Positions 38,738-50,712 are shown, counted from the stretch's first letter. The stretch: DNA of 64,000 bases from Gemmata sp. (GCA_025055115.1 JANWYJ010000070.1:1-64000); one strand, 5' to 3'. A program made the numbers and translations. Notes: a model not told the origin generated them from the letters alone.

Positions 38738-40390
38738 TCAATCGAGGTCCATTCGCCACCAGGCCAATGCGGTTAGCACAAGGCCAAACGCCCAGAGCAC
38801 ACCGCAGGACGTGAAGACGACGCCGACATCTGGCTGGGGCGACGCCAATAGCTGTGCGTAAGCCTCCAGCGCCCACGCCTGCGGTGTGACCAAACTGATG
38901 GTTTTCATCTGTTCCGGCATCAGATCGCGTGGCATCAGCGAGCCACTGATGCCACCCAAGATCAGCACCAAGAGCGTCCCGTAGACGGCCACCTGCGTCT
39001 CGGTTCGGGCCACACTGGCGGCTAGCACCGCCAACCCCACAGCCGCAATCGAGGTGCTCACGACCAGCGGGACAAGAAGTTCCGGCCGCGCGCCCCAAGT
39101 CATGCCAAAAAGAATGCGCCCCGCAGCCAACAGGAAGAACCCCTGCACCAACGACACACACAGACATGGCAAGAGCTTGCCCAAGAGGATCTGCGACCGC
39201 GTCAGCGGTGCTGCGCGCAGGCGAATCAGTGTCCCATGCTTGCGTTCCGACACAAACAGCCAGCCCACACTCAAAACGAGAAAGAACGCAAACATGACCG
39301 TGTACGAAGGCACCAGAATCTGATAGCGCAATGCGCCGCGGTTCAGCCAGCCACTTCCCCCGGTGTCGCGGTACTCCACGCGGTTGGCCGCGTTGGCGTA
39401 ACGAGCTGGGCTGTTGACCAGATCGGCCCAGGTGGTGGCCTCAAAATTGTAGTTGGAGAAAAGATCGCTCACCCCGCGTTTGACCGTCGGCCCTACCTGT
39501 CTTTGAACCGACGGTGTGAGAACTTCCCCAAAGGCGATTTCTCGACCCAAGCGTTCGAGAATCGCCCGTTTCTGGAAGGCCTTGTGCACGGCCCGCTGAA
39601 AGTCCGGCGTGCGTCTGGCCACCACCGCAGCATCCTTGGTCGCTTCCAGCAAGTTACTCCCCTTCGTTTCGCGAAACTCCTGGAGCACAAGGAGTTTGAA
39701 ATCGGGATCGTTGGTCAGCGCCGCTAGCAGTTTCTGAATAACCGGATCCAATTCCGCCAACACTTCGGCCGGGAGGGGTTTGACCTCCAACAGCCGGGTG
39801 GCCACTTGCGCCATGAAGTGGTCGTCGCCCACCCGGGCAAAGGCTTTCCCAATCATCCACGGTATCACCACACGCAACAGTGTGACTTGGGTAACTTGCT
39901 CAATAATCGATGCCGATACCGGTTGCGTCTTATCGGTCAGGATCGTGACTTGGAGTTGGGCAAAGTCGATCCCATCGCGACCAAACGGATTGACCGCCTC
40001 AGCGGAACTCAGGAATGAAGCCCGCGTCATGCGGTCGCTGAACTGTGGCTCGAAGATGATCACGGCCGGCCGTCGGCCTTTGTCGATGAGTCGTTGGGCT
40101 TCGTCCCGATCGTGAATCATTTCGAGGCGAATATCCTGGGTGGCGCTGAGGTCGTCGATCACCACTTCGGACCAGGGCTTACCGGGATAGGCGCGAGGGT
40201 CGGCCAGGCCGCGATCCATGTTGACAATTGAGATACGCAGTCGGTCGTCGGGTTTTTCACCAAAACCTTCACCTAAGGCTAAACCTAAAACGAGTATCAG
40301 CAGTAGGGGCGTCAACAGTAAGATGACCGCGCTACGAGGATCGCGGATTAGCAAGCGTAAGTCTTTCGCCGCCAATGTGAGGATGGGCAT
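38738..40390 (-). CDS. ABC-2 type transporter permease
   Basis: A 550-aa membrane subunit. One helix lies near the N-terminus (residues about 20-40), followed by a large extracytoplasmic domain of over 300 residues and about five or six C-terminal helices beginning near TVMFAFFLVLSVGWLF. SERKHGTLIRLRAAPLTRSQ is the coupling-type motif of this family. Such permeases export drugs, polysaccharides or lipids; the cargo is unknown. The ATPase gene lies 3 bp upstream, so the two are cotranscribed. Confidence 0.9.
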   Translation of the reverse strand: MPILTLAAKDLRLLIRDPRSAVILLLTPLLLILVLGLALGEGFGEKPDDRLRISIVNMDRGLADPRAYPGKPWSEVVIDDLSATQDIRLEMIHDRDEAQRLIDKGRRPAVIIFEPQFSDRMTRASFLSSAEAVNPFGRDGIDFAQLQVTILTDKTQPVSASIIEQVTQVTLLRVVIPWMIGKAFARVGDDHFMAQVATRLLEVKPLPAEVLAELDPVIQKLLAALTNDPDFKLLVLQEFRETKGSNLLEATKDAAVVARRTPDFQRAVHKAFQKRAILERLGREIAFGEVLTPSVQRQVGPTVKRGVSDLFSNYNFEATTWADLVNSPARYANAANRVEYRDTGGSGWLNRGALRYQILVPSYTVMFAFFLVLSVGWLFVSERKHGTLIRLRAAPLTRSQILLGKLLPCLCVSLVQGFFLLAAGRILFGMTWGARPELLVPLVVSTSIAAVGLAVLAASVARTETQVAVYGTLLVLILGGISGSLMPRDLMPEQMKTISLVTPQAWALEAYAQLLASPQPDVGVVFTSCGVLWAFGLVLTALAWWRMDLD

Positions 40391-40393
40391 AGG

Positions 40394-41329
40394 CTAATCC
40401 CGAAGTTCACGACCCGTCAGGTGCAGGAAGACCCGTTCCAGGGTTGGCTCGGCGGTGGTGGCTGATTGCAGCTCCACGCCAGCCGCGGCACATTCGTGGG
40501 CGAGCCTGCCTAAGACCGGGCCAATCTCTTCCACCACCAATTCCCATTCGGTGCCGCTTGGGCGCAGTTGTTTCACACCCGGCAAAGCGGCCAAGCGATC
40601 GCCCCAATCTGCGGGTAAGGAGGAGAACCTGACCCGAATCGTGGTATCCAGCAACCGCAACAGATTCGGCAGGGTATCACAGGCGCGAACCTTGCCGTTG
40701 TCGATAATCGCAATCCGCGGGCAGAGCGCCTGCACTTCCTCCATGTAATGACTGGTGTAAATGATCGTAACGCCCGCCGCCTTCAGCGCTTGCACTTGTT
40801 CGAAAATGTGGTGGCGGCTTTGCGGATCGACCCCGGTGGTGGGTTCGTCGAGAAACAGCAGCCGAGGGTGATGAACGATGGCCACGGCTAAGTTGAGGCG
40901 GCGTTTCATGCCACCGGAGAAGGTTCCGGCGCGGTCGTTGGCGCGATCGGCCAGCCCCACCGCGGTCAGCACTTCCTCCACGCGGTGTTCTAGTTGTTTG
41001 CCTCGCAGACCATAAAGCCGACCAAAGAAACGCAGATTCTCCCGCGGCGACAGATCGGGATAAATGGCCAAATCTTGTGTGCCCAAACCAATCCAATGCC
41101 GCAAATCGCGCCGCTGGCGGCTCAACTGATGCCCGAACAGTTGTACCGTGCCACGATCGGCTTCAAGCAGCCCCGCGGCGATGGATAACAACGTAGTTTT
41201 CCCAGCTCCATTAGGGCCCAGAAGGCCAAAAACTTCCCCCGGACGGACGGCCAGCGAAACCCCATCCAAGGCCGTCAACGGGCCGTAGCGTTTGCGAATG
41301 TCCGACAGTTCAAGCACAAATTCCGCCAT
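40394..41329 (-). CDS. ABC transporter ATP-binding subunit
   Basis: A 311-aa ATPase with Walker A GLLGPNGAGKTT, Q-loop GLGTQDLA, signature FSGGMKRRLN, Walker B LLFLDEPTTGVDP and the switch histidine in IIYTSHYMEEV. The C-terminal 90 residues form the accessory domain of exporter-type ATPases (like CcmA or DrrA). The chosen ATG at 41327-41329 begins the conserved domain. It pairs with the adjacent ABC-2 permease. The start region faces a palindromic operator-like site. Confidence 0.95.
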   Translation of the reverse strand: MAEFVLELSDIRKRYGPLTALDGVSLAVRPGEVFGLLGPNGAGKTTLLSIAAGLLEADRGTVQLFGHQLSRQRRDLRHWIGLGTQDLAIYPDLSPRENLRFFGRLYGLRGKQLEHRVEEVLTAVGLADRANDRAGTFSGGMKRRLNLAVAIVHHPRLLFLDEPTTGVDPQSRHHIFEQVQALKAAGVTIIYTSHYMEEVQALCPRIAIIDNGKVRACDTLPNLLRLLDTTIRVRFSSLPADWGDRLAALPGVKQLRPSGTEWELVVEEIGPVLGRLAHECAAAGVELQSATTAEPTLERVFLHLTGRELRD

Positions 41330-41335
41330 ACGCCC

Positions 41336-41365
41336 TTGACTGTGGGGAATCACATTTAGTATACT
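41336..41365 (+). promoter_or_regulatory. Sigma-70-like promoter toward the photolyase gene
   Basis: TTGACT (41336-41341) and TATACT (41360-41365) are separated by 18 bp and lie about 85 bp before the photolyase ATG. This is the best -35/-10 pair I found in the window. The -10 box falls inside the palindrome TTAGTATACTAA. Confidence 0.55.
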
Positions 41366-41367
41366 AA
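41356..41367. promoter_or_regulatory. Palindromic operator candidate in divergent gap
   Basis: TTAGTATACTAA is a perfect 12-bp palindrome overlapping the -10 box of the photolyase promoter. It lies in the 121-bp gap between the divergent ABC exporter and photolyase starts. This position suits a repressor controlling one or both sides. Confidence 0.4.
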
Positions 41368-41450
41368 TTAACAGTATTGATGACATCCGAGCCGCTGCGG
41401 CGGCCGGTGGAGCGCTGTTATGATAGCCGTGGCCTTACGGTTCGTACTCG

Positions 41451-44464
<3,014 letters not shown>

Positions 44465-44485
44465 ACGAGGGAGGTAGCCGAGCCG

Positions 44486-44592
44486 GGGCCACAAGGGCAG
44501 CTTTCGCAAAGGAACTCTCGTATCGACCGGGGCAGCCATCGCACCGTGACCGCCGGGGGGCCACAAGGGCATCTTCCGCAAAGGAACTCTCG
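44486..44592. repeat. Paired 35-bp direct repeats, period 72
   Basis: Copies lie at 44486-44520 and 44558-44592 with two mismatches, sharing GGGCCACAAGGGCA and CGCAAAGGAACTCTCG. The first begins 21 bp after the ahcY stop. A separate 15-bp tandem (CCCTGACCCTGCAGT at 44668 and 44684) lies closer to the Rieske gene stop. Confidence 0.9.
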
Positions 44593-44719
44593 GATGGGGA
44601 CGACGGTACCTGATCGTCGCTCCCACCCAACGTTGCCCCCCCAGCGCGGCTTGACGGCGCACTACACCCCTGACCCTGCAGTTCCCTGACCCTGCAGTCT
44701 CAGTGGGGCTGACGGGACT

Positions 44720-45730
44720 CTAAGCGATTGTGCGCTGTACGGCCATGTGGCCGCGGTAAATCCGAGCGATCCGTTCGCGGTTCAAACCCAATACTTTGTC
44801 GAAACGGCTGAGTTTCAGCCCCTCAATGCGCGTGTCGTAATCCGCCATGTGATACAGCATGGCCACATCAGCGCGGACTTCACGATCAATCTCCCGCCGC
44901 AGCCACCATCGCGCCAGGCGCAAGCCGCCGCCCGGACCCACCGGATAGCGCGACTTGGCAAACGCCAGCGTAAAGATTCGTGTGGTCCGGGCATCCTGAG
45001 GCACGAAGAAAATGTAGATGCGCCAGCGCACCATCGACTCGCGGGAGCCATCGGGGCTGGTCCACCAATGATCGAATACCGAATGCACCGGGGAGAAGCG
45101 CGTCGTCCAATGATCGTGGAAGATATCGCCGCGACGAACACCTAATAACCAGTGGTACAAGCGGTTCAAGCGTTTGGTGGGTCCGGAATTCGCGACGTGG
45201 ACACTATCCGCGGTGGCCGTAATGTGCACTTTCACTTCACTGAGGCGGTCTAAGTCGTAGCCAAAGGTTTGATGTACGGTGCCACTGTGTTCGATTTCGT
45301 TGAAATTATCGACCGCCAGCTCCAACGGCGCAGGAATGGTGTGTTCGAGGGTAGCGACCGGCAGAAAGCCTGGGGCCGTGATGGTGGGAAATGGGGGATC
45401 GCTTGCCCGCGACTTCATCCATATCAGGCCGTGCGCCTCGCGGACATCGTAACTGGTAGCACAGGCGGTCAGCTTGGGCGTTGCCGGGCTTTCCCCACAA
45501 CCGGCGGCGTCGAATGTCCAACCGTGGTAACGGCACTGCAACCGGTCGCCAACAACCCGACCCACACTCAGTTTCAACCGCCGATGTGGGCAAATGTCCG
45601 ACAGGGCCGCCACCGCGCCTGTGGATGTGCGAAACAGCGCAATGAGGGTATCGGCCACGCGCACACCGATCGGTTGGCGGCCCAAGTCCCTGCTGCGTAA
45701 CACCGGTTGCCAGTGATCCAACATCCCCAT
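44720..45730 (-). CDS. Rieske [2Fe-2S] aromatic-ring oxygenase-type protein
   Basis: A 336-aa oxygenase alpha-subunit-like protein. The Rieske motif is CPHRRLKLSVG ... CRYHGW (CxH and CxxH). The mononuclear iron site is in DNFNEIEHSGTVHQTFGYD with the two histidines. Such proteins hydroxylate or demethylate aromatic or other hydrophobic substrates and need a reductase, which is not adjacent. The substrate is unknown. The ATG at 45728-45730 is preceded by AAAGGGG; a TTG two codons earlier is the alternative. Confidence 0.9.
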   Translation of the reverse strand: MGMLDHWQPVLRSRDLGRQPIGVRVADTLIALFRTSTGAVAALSDICPHRRLKLSVGRVVGDRLQCRYHGWTFDAAGCGESPATPKLTACATSYDVREAHGLIWMKSRASDPPFPTITAPGFLPVATLEHTIPAPLELAVDNFNEIEHSGTVHQTFGYDLDRLSEVKVHITATADSVHVANSGPTKRLNRLYHWLLGVRRGDIFHDHWTTRFSPVHSVFDHWWTSPDGSRESMVRWRIYIFFVPQDARTTRIFTLAFAKSRYPVGPGGGLRLARWWLRREIDREVRADVAMLYHMADYDTRIEGLKLSRFDKVLGLNRERIARIYRGHMAVQRTIA

Positions 45731-45832
45731 CCGCAACCCCTTTAGTAAAATACCCTTACAGCATTATCGGTTGGGTGCTATCGGAGCGCTCACCAAATCC
45801 ACAGACGGATGCCTGGCCACGATAGGTTGCCG

Positions 45833-46441
45833 ATGTTCACCGGGTTAGTTCAGGCGTTAGGCGTTGTCGAACAGGTGACCGATGCCCGGGATGGCCGCCG
45901 TCTCCGCATCGCCGAACCGACGGTAGCCCCGCAACTGACGGTGGGCGAAAGCGTTGCGGTCAATGGCGCGTGCTTGACCGTGGTGGCCCGAACCTCCGCA
46001 ACGTTCGATTTGGACGTGGGTCCGGAAACTTTGGCCAAAACCGTTCTCGGCCAACTGCAGGTGGGTGATCGCGTCAACTTGGAGCGGGCATTGCGCGTTG
46101 GTGATGCGCTGGGCGGACACTTTGTTACCGGGCACGTTGACTGCGTGGGAACGATCCACGCCGCGACCGTGACCGGAGATTGGCTTACGATGGTTTTTGG
46201 TTTCCCCCCCCGCTATGGCGAACTGCTCGTGCCCAAAGGCTCCATCGCGGTTGATGGCGTCAGCCTGACCGTCGTGGATGTTGAGGATAACCGTTTCAGC
46301 GTGATGCTGATTCCCCACACCCGCGACCACACCACCTTGGGTTTCAAGCCCCCAGGAGCTACCGTGAACCTCGAATTCGATCTCTTGGCCAAGCACATCC
46401 AAAAACTGTTCAACGCGCGCAGTCGAAATCGCGCCGATTGA
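45833..46441 (+). CDS. ribE: Riboflavin synthase (alpha subunit)
   Basis: A 202-aa enzyme that dismutates two 6,7-dimethyl-8-ribityllumazine molecules to riboflavin. It starts with the diagnostic MFTGLVQALG. Two lumazine-binding repeats follow: VGESVAVNGACLTVV with FDLDVGPETLAKT, and KGSIAVDGVSLTVVDVEDN with VMLIPHTRDHTTLG. The other rib genes are not nearby, and the leader is too short for an FMN riboswitch. The methionine of MFTG is chosen as the start, as in homologues. Confidence 0.96.
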   Translation: MFTGLVQALGVVEQVTDARDGRRLRIAEPTVAPQLTVGESVAVNGACLTVVARTSATFDLDVGPETLAKTVLGQLQVGDRVNLERALRVGDALGGHFVTGHVDCVGTIHAATVTGDWLTMVFGFPPRYGELLVPKGSIAVDGVSLTVVDVEDNRFSVMLIPHTRDHTTLGFKPPGATVNLEFDLLAKHIQKLFNARSRNRAD

Positions 46442-46523
46442 CGGTCAACAACCGACAGCCACCACCGCCTCGCTATGATAAGGCGGGGTCGTTGTCATGA
46501 TTCGGTAAGTAAGGATGGTGTCT

Positions 46524-47432
46524 ATGGCTGACGGCTCCCTGCCCCTGGCAACGCCACGACAGACGCTCTCGTACCTTCGCCGCTTGTTCGAGAGTCATGG
46601 ACTGACGACCAAGAGCAAACTCGGTCAGAACTTTCTGATCGATTTGAACCTCTTGGACCTGCTAGTGCGCACCGCAGAACTCGACCACCGCGACGCGGTA
46701 CTGGAAGTCGGAACCGGTACGGGTTCGCTGACCGCGCAATTGGCCCAACACGCTGGCGCTGTGGTGACCATCGAAATCGATCCCTCACTGCAGCCGATCG
46801 CCCGCCAGATCGTCGGCGAGCGCTCGAATGTCCGATTCCTCTATGGCGATGCACTGGCCAAGAAAAGCGAACTGAACCCGGAGATGTTGCGGGTCTGGGA
46901 CGAATTCGCTCGCACAAAGGGCTGTTTGCGCAAAAAACTGGTCGCCAACCTCCCTTATGTGATCGCCACCCCGTTGATCAGCAACCTGCTGGTAGCTTGC
47001 GCCGATATCGAGCGGATGGTTGTCATGGTGCAGTGGGAAATTGCCGAACGGCTTCGAGCAACCCCAGGAACCAAAGACTACAACGCCTTGTCGATTTTGG
47101 TACAAAGTGTTGCCGATGTGGAAGTGATACGAAAAGTGCTGCCCACGAACTTCTACCCCCGGCCCAAAGTCGATTCTGCGATTGTTCTCATCAAACCCAA
47201 TCCCGACAAACGCGCCAAAGTGGGTGATGTCGCAAAATTCCGGGTTTTTCTCCGCGATCTATACGTTCACCGGCGGAAAAATCTGCGGCAAGCGCTGTGC
47301 GGCTGGCCCCGTGGACGCAAGGACCGAGCCGATGTCGATGCTAAATTGGCCCAATTGGGTATTGAAGGCACCATCCGCAGCGAAACCCTCGATATCGACC
47401 AGCATCTGAAACTCTGCGCTGTCTTTGGTTAA
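46524..47432 (+). CDS. rsmA: 16S rRNA dimethyladenosine transferase KsgA (RsmA)
   Basis: A 302-aa methyltransferase that dimethylates two adjacent adenines near the 3' end of 16S rRNA. Motifs are SKLGQNFLIDLNLLD, VLEVGTGTGSLT, IEIDPSL, FLYGDAL and the catalytic NLPY (in LVANLPYVIATPL). The C-terminal domain carries NFYPRPKVDSAI. The ATG at 46524 has AAGGATGG upstream; an ATG three codons earlier is possible. It lies about 80 bp after riboflavin synthase. Confidence 0.96.
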   Translation: MADGSLPLATPRQTLSYLRRLFESHGLTTKSKLGQNFLIDLNLLDLLVRTAELDHRDAVLEVGTGTGSLTAQLAQHAGAVVTIEIDPSLQPIARQIVGERSNVRFLYGDALAKKSELNPEMLRVWDEFARTKGCLRKKLVANLPYVIATPLISNLLVACADIERMVVMVQWEIAERLRATPGTKDYNALSILVQSVADVEVIRKVLPTNFYPRPKVDSAIVLIKPNPDKRAKVGDVAKFRVFLRDLYVHRRKNLRQALCGWPRGRKDRADVDAKLAQLGIEGTIRSETLDIDQHLKLCAVFG

Positions 47433-47503
47433 TGCCATCTGTGGCAACGGATGCCGGTTGCCACCGTCATTGGGCTTTTGAACCCTCACCCGCAAACGCC
47501 CAT

Positions 47504-47546
47504 CGGCCGTAGTGGTCGTGCGGGCCGTCGACGACCACCACGGCCG
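47504..47546. terminator. Large inverted repeat between convergent genes
   Basis: GGCCGTAGTGGTCGT (47505-47519) pairs with ACGACCACCACGGCC (47531-47545) except at one base, around an 11-nt loop, and C47504 pairs with G47546. It lies between rsmA and the minus-strand YYxPV gene, so it could stop transcription in both directions. No T-run follows on either strand. Confidence 0.5.
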
Positions 47547-47575
47547 GCATCTTCGCCAAGCGGTGTTGCGGTGAA

Positions 47576-48535
47576 TCAGCGGCTGACGATCTTATAATCG
47601 ACCGTTTCGCGGTCGCCCAGCTCGATCTTTTTGTGGTAGATGGCTTTGCCCCCCTCCCCGCCGACGTACAGGTACCACGTTCCGGGGGGCAGGCGCAGGT
47701 CGAACTCACCGAAGTTGTTGGCCGTGACGTATTCCTTCTGGTCCGGCTGCTGGGCATTCATGAAGATCAACTTCGCCCCGCCGCGGGGAGTAATCTGGTC
47801 GTTGAGCACAACTTCACCGCGAATTGCCACCAGACTCGGCCGGCTGACCGTTTTCTCCGGACGCAGTTGGGTCTTGCCGGGTTTGGGGTTCGACGTACCC
47901 GGAACCGGCAAATCCATCGGTGGCAGTTTGTCGCTGCCGTTGTTGGGCATCACATTGGGGGGATTATCCCGCAGTTGCTCGACCGACGGCGGCGTGGTGA
48001 TCGCCGGCGGCAACGGATAGAAGCTGGAAGTCGATGGCGGGTAATAATAGCTGACGACGGGCTGTTGGTAGGTTACCGGTTTGAGGGTCGTCACCGGGAC
48101 CATAGCGCAGCGTTCGACATAACTGGTCACCGAGTTGCACTGGCTGCGCAGCCGATAGGACGTACACGGCACGCACACCCGCTGCGGGCAGCCGGTGCAA
48201 GGGTCGTAGTATGTCGTGTAGCGGTAGGTAGTAACCGGTTCGTAATAGTAGCTGGTCACTTGCCTGACCACCGGTTCGTAATACGTTTTGCGGACGTATT
48301 CCGTCACGGGTTGGTAGTAGGTTCGCTGCACATAGCTGATGCGCACTTCCGGTTGAGGGCAGGGGTCGGGCGGGCACGGCGGCGGGCATGGCAGCGCAAA
48401 GCTGACACGCGGCCGGCAATCATGACAGCACACTTGGAACACGTTATCCCAAGCGGCTGCCGCATGGGGGGGCGCACTCACCGCACTCCACAGGCCCAGC
48501 GCGACAACGAAGCCAGCGCAACGATAGTAGGTCAT
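47576..48535 (-). CDS. Secreted Tyr/Pro/Cys-rich YYxPV-repeat protein
   Basis: A 319-aa exported protein. The signal peptide ends near AAAAW. Residues about 35-150 are rich in Tyr, Pro and Cys with repeated motifs such as TYYQPVTEYV, TYYEPVVRQV and YYYEPVTTYR, and a PPCPPDPCPQP segment. The C-terminal 80 residues form a carboxypeptidase-regulatory-like beta-sandwich (LVAIRGEVVLNDQITPRGGAKLIF ends near here; GTWYLYVGG later). Paralogues with YYxPV repeats are widespread in planctomycetes and may be cell-wall components; this is inferred. The ATG follows GGAG. Confidence 0.85.
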   Translation of the reverse strand: MTYYRCAGFVVALGLWSAVSAPPHAAAAWDNVFQVCCHDCRPRVSFALPCPPPCPPDPCPQPEVRISYVQRTYYQPVTEYVRKTYYEPVVRQVTSYYYEPVTTYRYTTYYDPCTGCPQRVCVPCTSYRLRSQCNSVTSYVERCAMVPVTTLKPVTYQQPVVSYYYPPSTSSFYPLPPAITTPPSVEQLRDNPPNVMPNNGSDKLPPMDLPVPGTSNPKPGKTQLRPEKTVSRPSLVAIRGEVVLNDQITPRGGAKLIFMNAQQPDQKEYVTANNFGEFDLRLPPGTWYLYVGGEGGKAIYHKKIELGDRETVDYKIVSR

Positions 48536-48801
48536 GGTGTAGACTCCATGTGGCTTGCGAACCCGACAATCGGGCCTCACCCTTTAGAGTAATTCGCGGC
48601 ATGGCCGTCACAAAGGATTTCAGCCGTCGTCACAACCGCCAGAGCTGCCACTGGTCGTTACAAACGGTAGAGCCTGCGCAGTCGGCCGTGTTTTGCCAAT
48701 TTCCGCTGCCCACAGCAGCCCAACGCGATGAAAGACTGGATTTGTAAAAATGACCTGTCCAAAAAACATGCGTCATGCGCTCGGCCAGCGCCAGCCGGGC
48801 C

Positions 48802-48917
48802 TCGGTGCGGCCAGATCAGGGATGCTGGCGCTGGCCGGGAAGAGCCGTTGCTAACCTGTCGTTAAGGCGGATCCGGTCGGTGCGGCCGGATCAGGGATGC
48901 TGGCGCTGGCCGGGAAG
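48802..48917. repeat. Paired 41-bp direct repeats, period 75
   Basis: Copies lie at 48802-48842 and 48877-48917 with a single mismatch, sharing GATCAGGGATGCTGGCGCTG. The spacer is 34 bp. The nearer copy ends 5 bp from the stop codon of the minus-strand thiol peroxidase gene (48923). Upstream of the pair, this 387-bp gap shows only short GCCGTC-type repeats near 48604. Confidence 0.95.
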
Positions 48918-48922
48918 GCAAT

Positions 48923-49441
48923 TCACTGGGCCGCGGCGGCTTTGAGAGCTTCCAACGCGGCGGCGTAATTCGGTTCGCTGGTCACTTCGGGCACATACTC
49001 GGCATAGGTGATTTTCCCAGTTTTATCGACGACAAACACCGCGCGGGCCAGCAGGGGCAGAGGCAAGCCGCTTTCAATCAGCACCCCCCAGTTTTTGCCG
49101 AAAGAGTGATTGTGAACATCCGAAAGTGTCGTCATCGTGGCGATGCCTTCGGCAGTGCAGAAGCGTTTTTGGGCAAACGGTAAATCTAAGCTGATCGTAT
49201 AACAGGCGACTGCATCCCCCAGTTTTTTGATTTCCTCTTCAAACTTTTTGGTTTGGGTACTGCAAACGGGTGTATCGAGTGAAGGGACCACGCTGAAGAG
49301 CCGGGCTTTGGCCGGTGTGTCGGCCAACGTGACCGGGTCGAGAACTTTGAGGCACTGAAAGGCCGGGGCCGGATCACCAGCTTTGAGGCGGGAACCAGCC
49401 AGGGTGACAGGTTGGCCCTTGAACGTGACCGTGTGCGCCAT
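48923..49441 (-). CDS. tpx: Thiol peroxidase (Tpx, atypical 2-Cys peroxiredoxin)
   Basis: A 172-aa peroxidase reducing hydroperoxides with thioredoxin. The peroxidatic cysteine is in VPSLDTPVCSTQTKKFEEE and the resolving cysteine in LPFAQKRFCTAEGI, as in Tpx. It starts MAHTVTFKGQPVTLAG like family members, with GGAG upstream. It is expressed alone, and its 3' end is followed by a private repeat pair. Confidence 0.96.
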   Translation of the reverse strand: MAHTVTFKGQPVTLAGSRLKAGDPAPAFQCLKVLDPVTLADTPAKARLFSVVPSLDTPVCSTQTKKFEEEIKKLGDAVACYTISLDLPFAQKRFCTAEGIATMTTLSDVHNHSFGKNWGVLIESGLPLPLLARAVFVVDKTGKITYAEYVPEVTSEPNYAAALEALKAAAAQ

Positions 49442-49546
49442 GCGAGTTTCTCCAAGGGGTGAGGGGGCGAACCAGGGACGACACCACGCCACTGGGTGTG
49501 GAGTAGGTGTAGGTCTGGCAATAGCTCCTGCCTAGCCACAAGCCGA

Positions 49547-50200
49547 TCAATTGACACTGAATGGTGGTGGGAAGGGCCGCTCGGCGCGGGCGGCCGACAC
49601 GCGCAGTGTGTCGATGAGGGTTTCGGCCCGACGTTCTACCTGTGGTTCGGCCAAAAGGGCTTGTTTCAATTCCGCCGGCAATGGCAAAGCATACGCTAGA
49701 ATATCACACACTTCGCCTAAGGGGGTATCACCGTCGAACAATTCCTGCAACTGCTGCCGGGCCAGGGAATTGTCGGCAAAGCGTGGAAGCACCACTGCGG
49801 CCAGATCGCGTCGCCAGCGCGTTAGCTCCGCCAGGTCCGCTGATGTTGTCTCGGGCAGTAGGTCGACCCGGGCGAGGCGATAGAGCCGGTCGGAGGGCAC
49901 TTCTTCCAGGATGCGGACACGGTGCAAGCCACGCAGGCGCAAATTGTAGCGCCCATCGGGAAATTGCTCGTGCCCGATGATTTCGCCCAAACAGGCAACA
50001 TCTGCAATATCCGCTTCGATGGTCGGGTATTGCGTGGCCAGACGCAGCATGACCAGGGCGATGCGTTTGTCGCTGGCCAGGGCATCGGCCGTCATTTGCC
50101 GATAGCGCGTTTCGAAGATGTGTAAACCCTGAACAACGCGGGGAAACAGTACCAGATTGGGCAGCGGGAACAAGCGGACGATAGTAGGAAAGTCGCTCAT
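49547..50200 (-). CDS. LON N-terminal (substrate-binding) domain protein
   Basis: A 217-aa protein consisting of only the LON substrate-binding domain, without ATPase or protease parts. Motifs are FPLPNLVLFPRVVQGLHIFE, RYRQMTADAL, VACLGEIIGHEQFPDGRYNL and GLHRVRI. Related stand-alone proteins have unknown roles. The start overlaps the stop of the upstream 171-aa gene by 4 bp (50197-50200), so translation is coupled. It is the last gene of the cluster that begins with an ECF sigma factor. Confidence 0.88.
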   Translation of the reverse strand: MSDFPTIVRLFPLPNLVLFPRVVQGLHIFETRYRQMTADALASDKRIALVMLRLATQYPTIEADIADVACLGEIIGHEQFPDGRYNLRLRGLHRVRILEEVPSDRLYRLARVDLLPETTSADLAELTRWRRDLAAVVLPRFADNSLARQQLQELFDGDTPLGEVCDILAYALPLPAELKQALLAEPQVERRAETLIDTLRVSAARAERPFPPPFSVN

Positions 50201-50712
50201 AAGGCACTTTCGGTGGAAAGCCGACCATCGGTCGCTAGCGTGTCGGCGGCCAGGCGGGCGGCATAGGCGGCCAAGGCTTCTCCCGCGGCAGAAGCGAATT
50301 CTTCCGCCGCGTCGATGTCGAAGCGGATGAAGCCAAACGGCTCCCGGGGGTCGATCCGGACCACGATATCCAGCCATTGTCCGGCCATTTGGTACGTCAG
50401 CCAACCGACTTCAAGGGGTTCATAGCGTGCCCCGGGGACTCCGGCGAGTACCGTGACATCCGGCCGCTCGGGTTGCACCAATCGGGCCACCGATCGCACT
50501 GTCTCTTTCAACAGTGGATAGATCGTCTCCGGCGGCGGAGCCAACTCCCAATCGCGACCATGGACCCGATAGTACAACAACCCCCCGGTTTCGCCAAAGC
50601 GGATTTCCAATTGTGTTGCCTGGTCCCGCAGGGCGTTGAGCAAAATCACGTGAAGGTACCGGCGAGCTTCCGGTTCGGCAAGCAATTGTTCGGCGGATTC
50701 GTAGCTGAGCAC
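50197..50712 (-). CDS. Small GspE-like N-domain protein of unknown function
   Basis: A 171-aa protein. The segment LHVILLNALRDQATQLEIRF followed by GGLLYYRVHGRDWELAPPP resembles the second N-terminal domain of type II secretion or type IV pilus ATPases (ASDIHIEP ... VRYRVDG). No Walker motifs follow, so it is not an ATPase itself. The similarity is by eye and tentative. The GTG start has AAAGGA upstream. It overlaps the LON-domain gene by 4 bp and lies about 90 bp after the small ORF. Confidence 0.7.
   Translation of the reverse strand: MLSYESAEQLLAEPEARRYLHVILLNALRDQATQLEIRFGETGGLLYYRVHGRDWELAPPPETIYPLLKETVRSVARLVQPERPDVTVLAGVPGARYEPLEVGWLTYQMAGQWLDIVVRIDPREPFGFIRFDIDAAEEFASAAGEALAAYAARLAADTLATDGRLSTESAL

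Noticed and set aside
45737-45832. FMN riboswitch upstream of riboflavin synthase
   Set aside because: The gap to the divergent Rieske gene is about 100 bp and shows none of the conserved FMN-element blocks.
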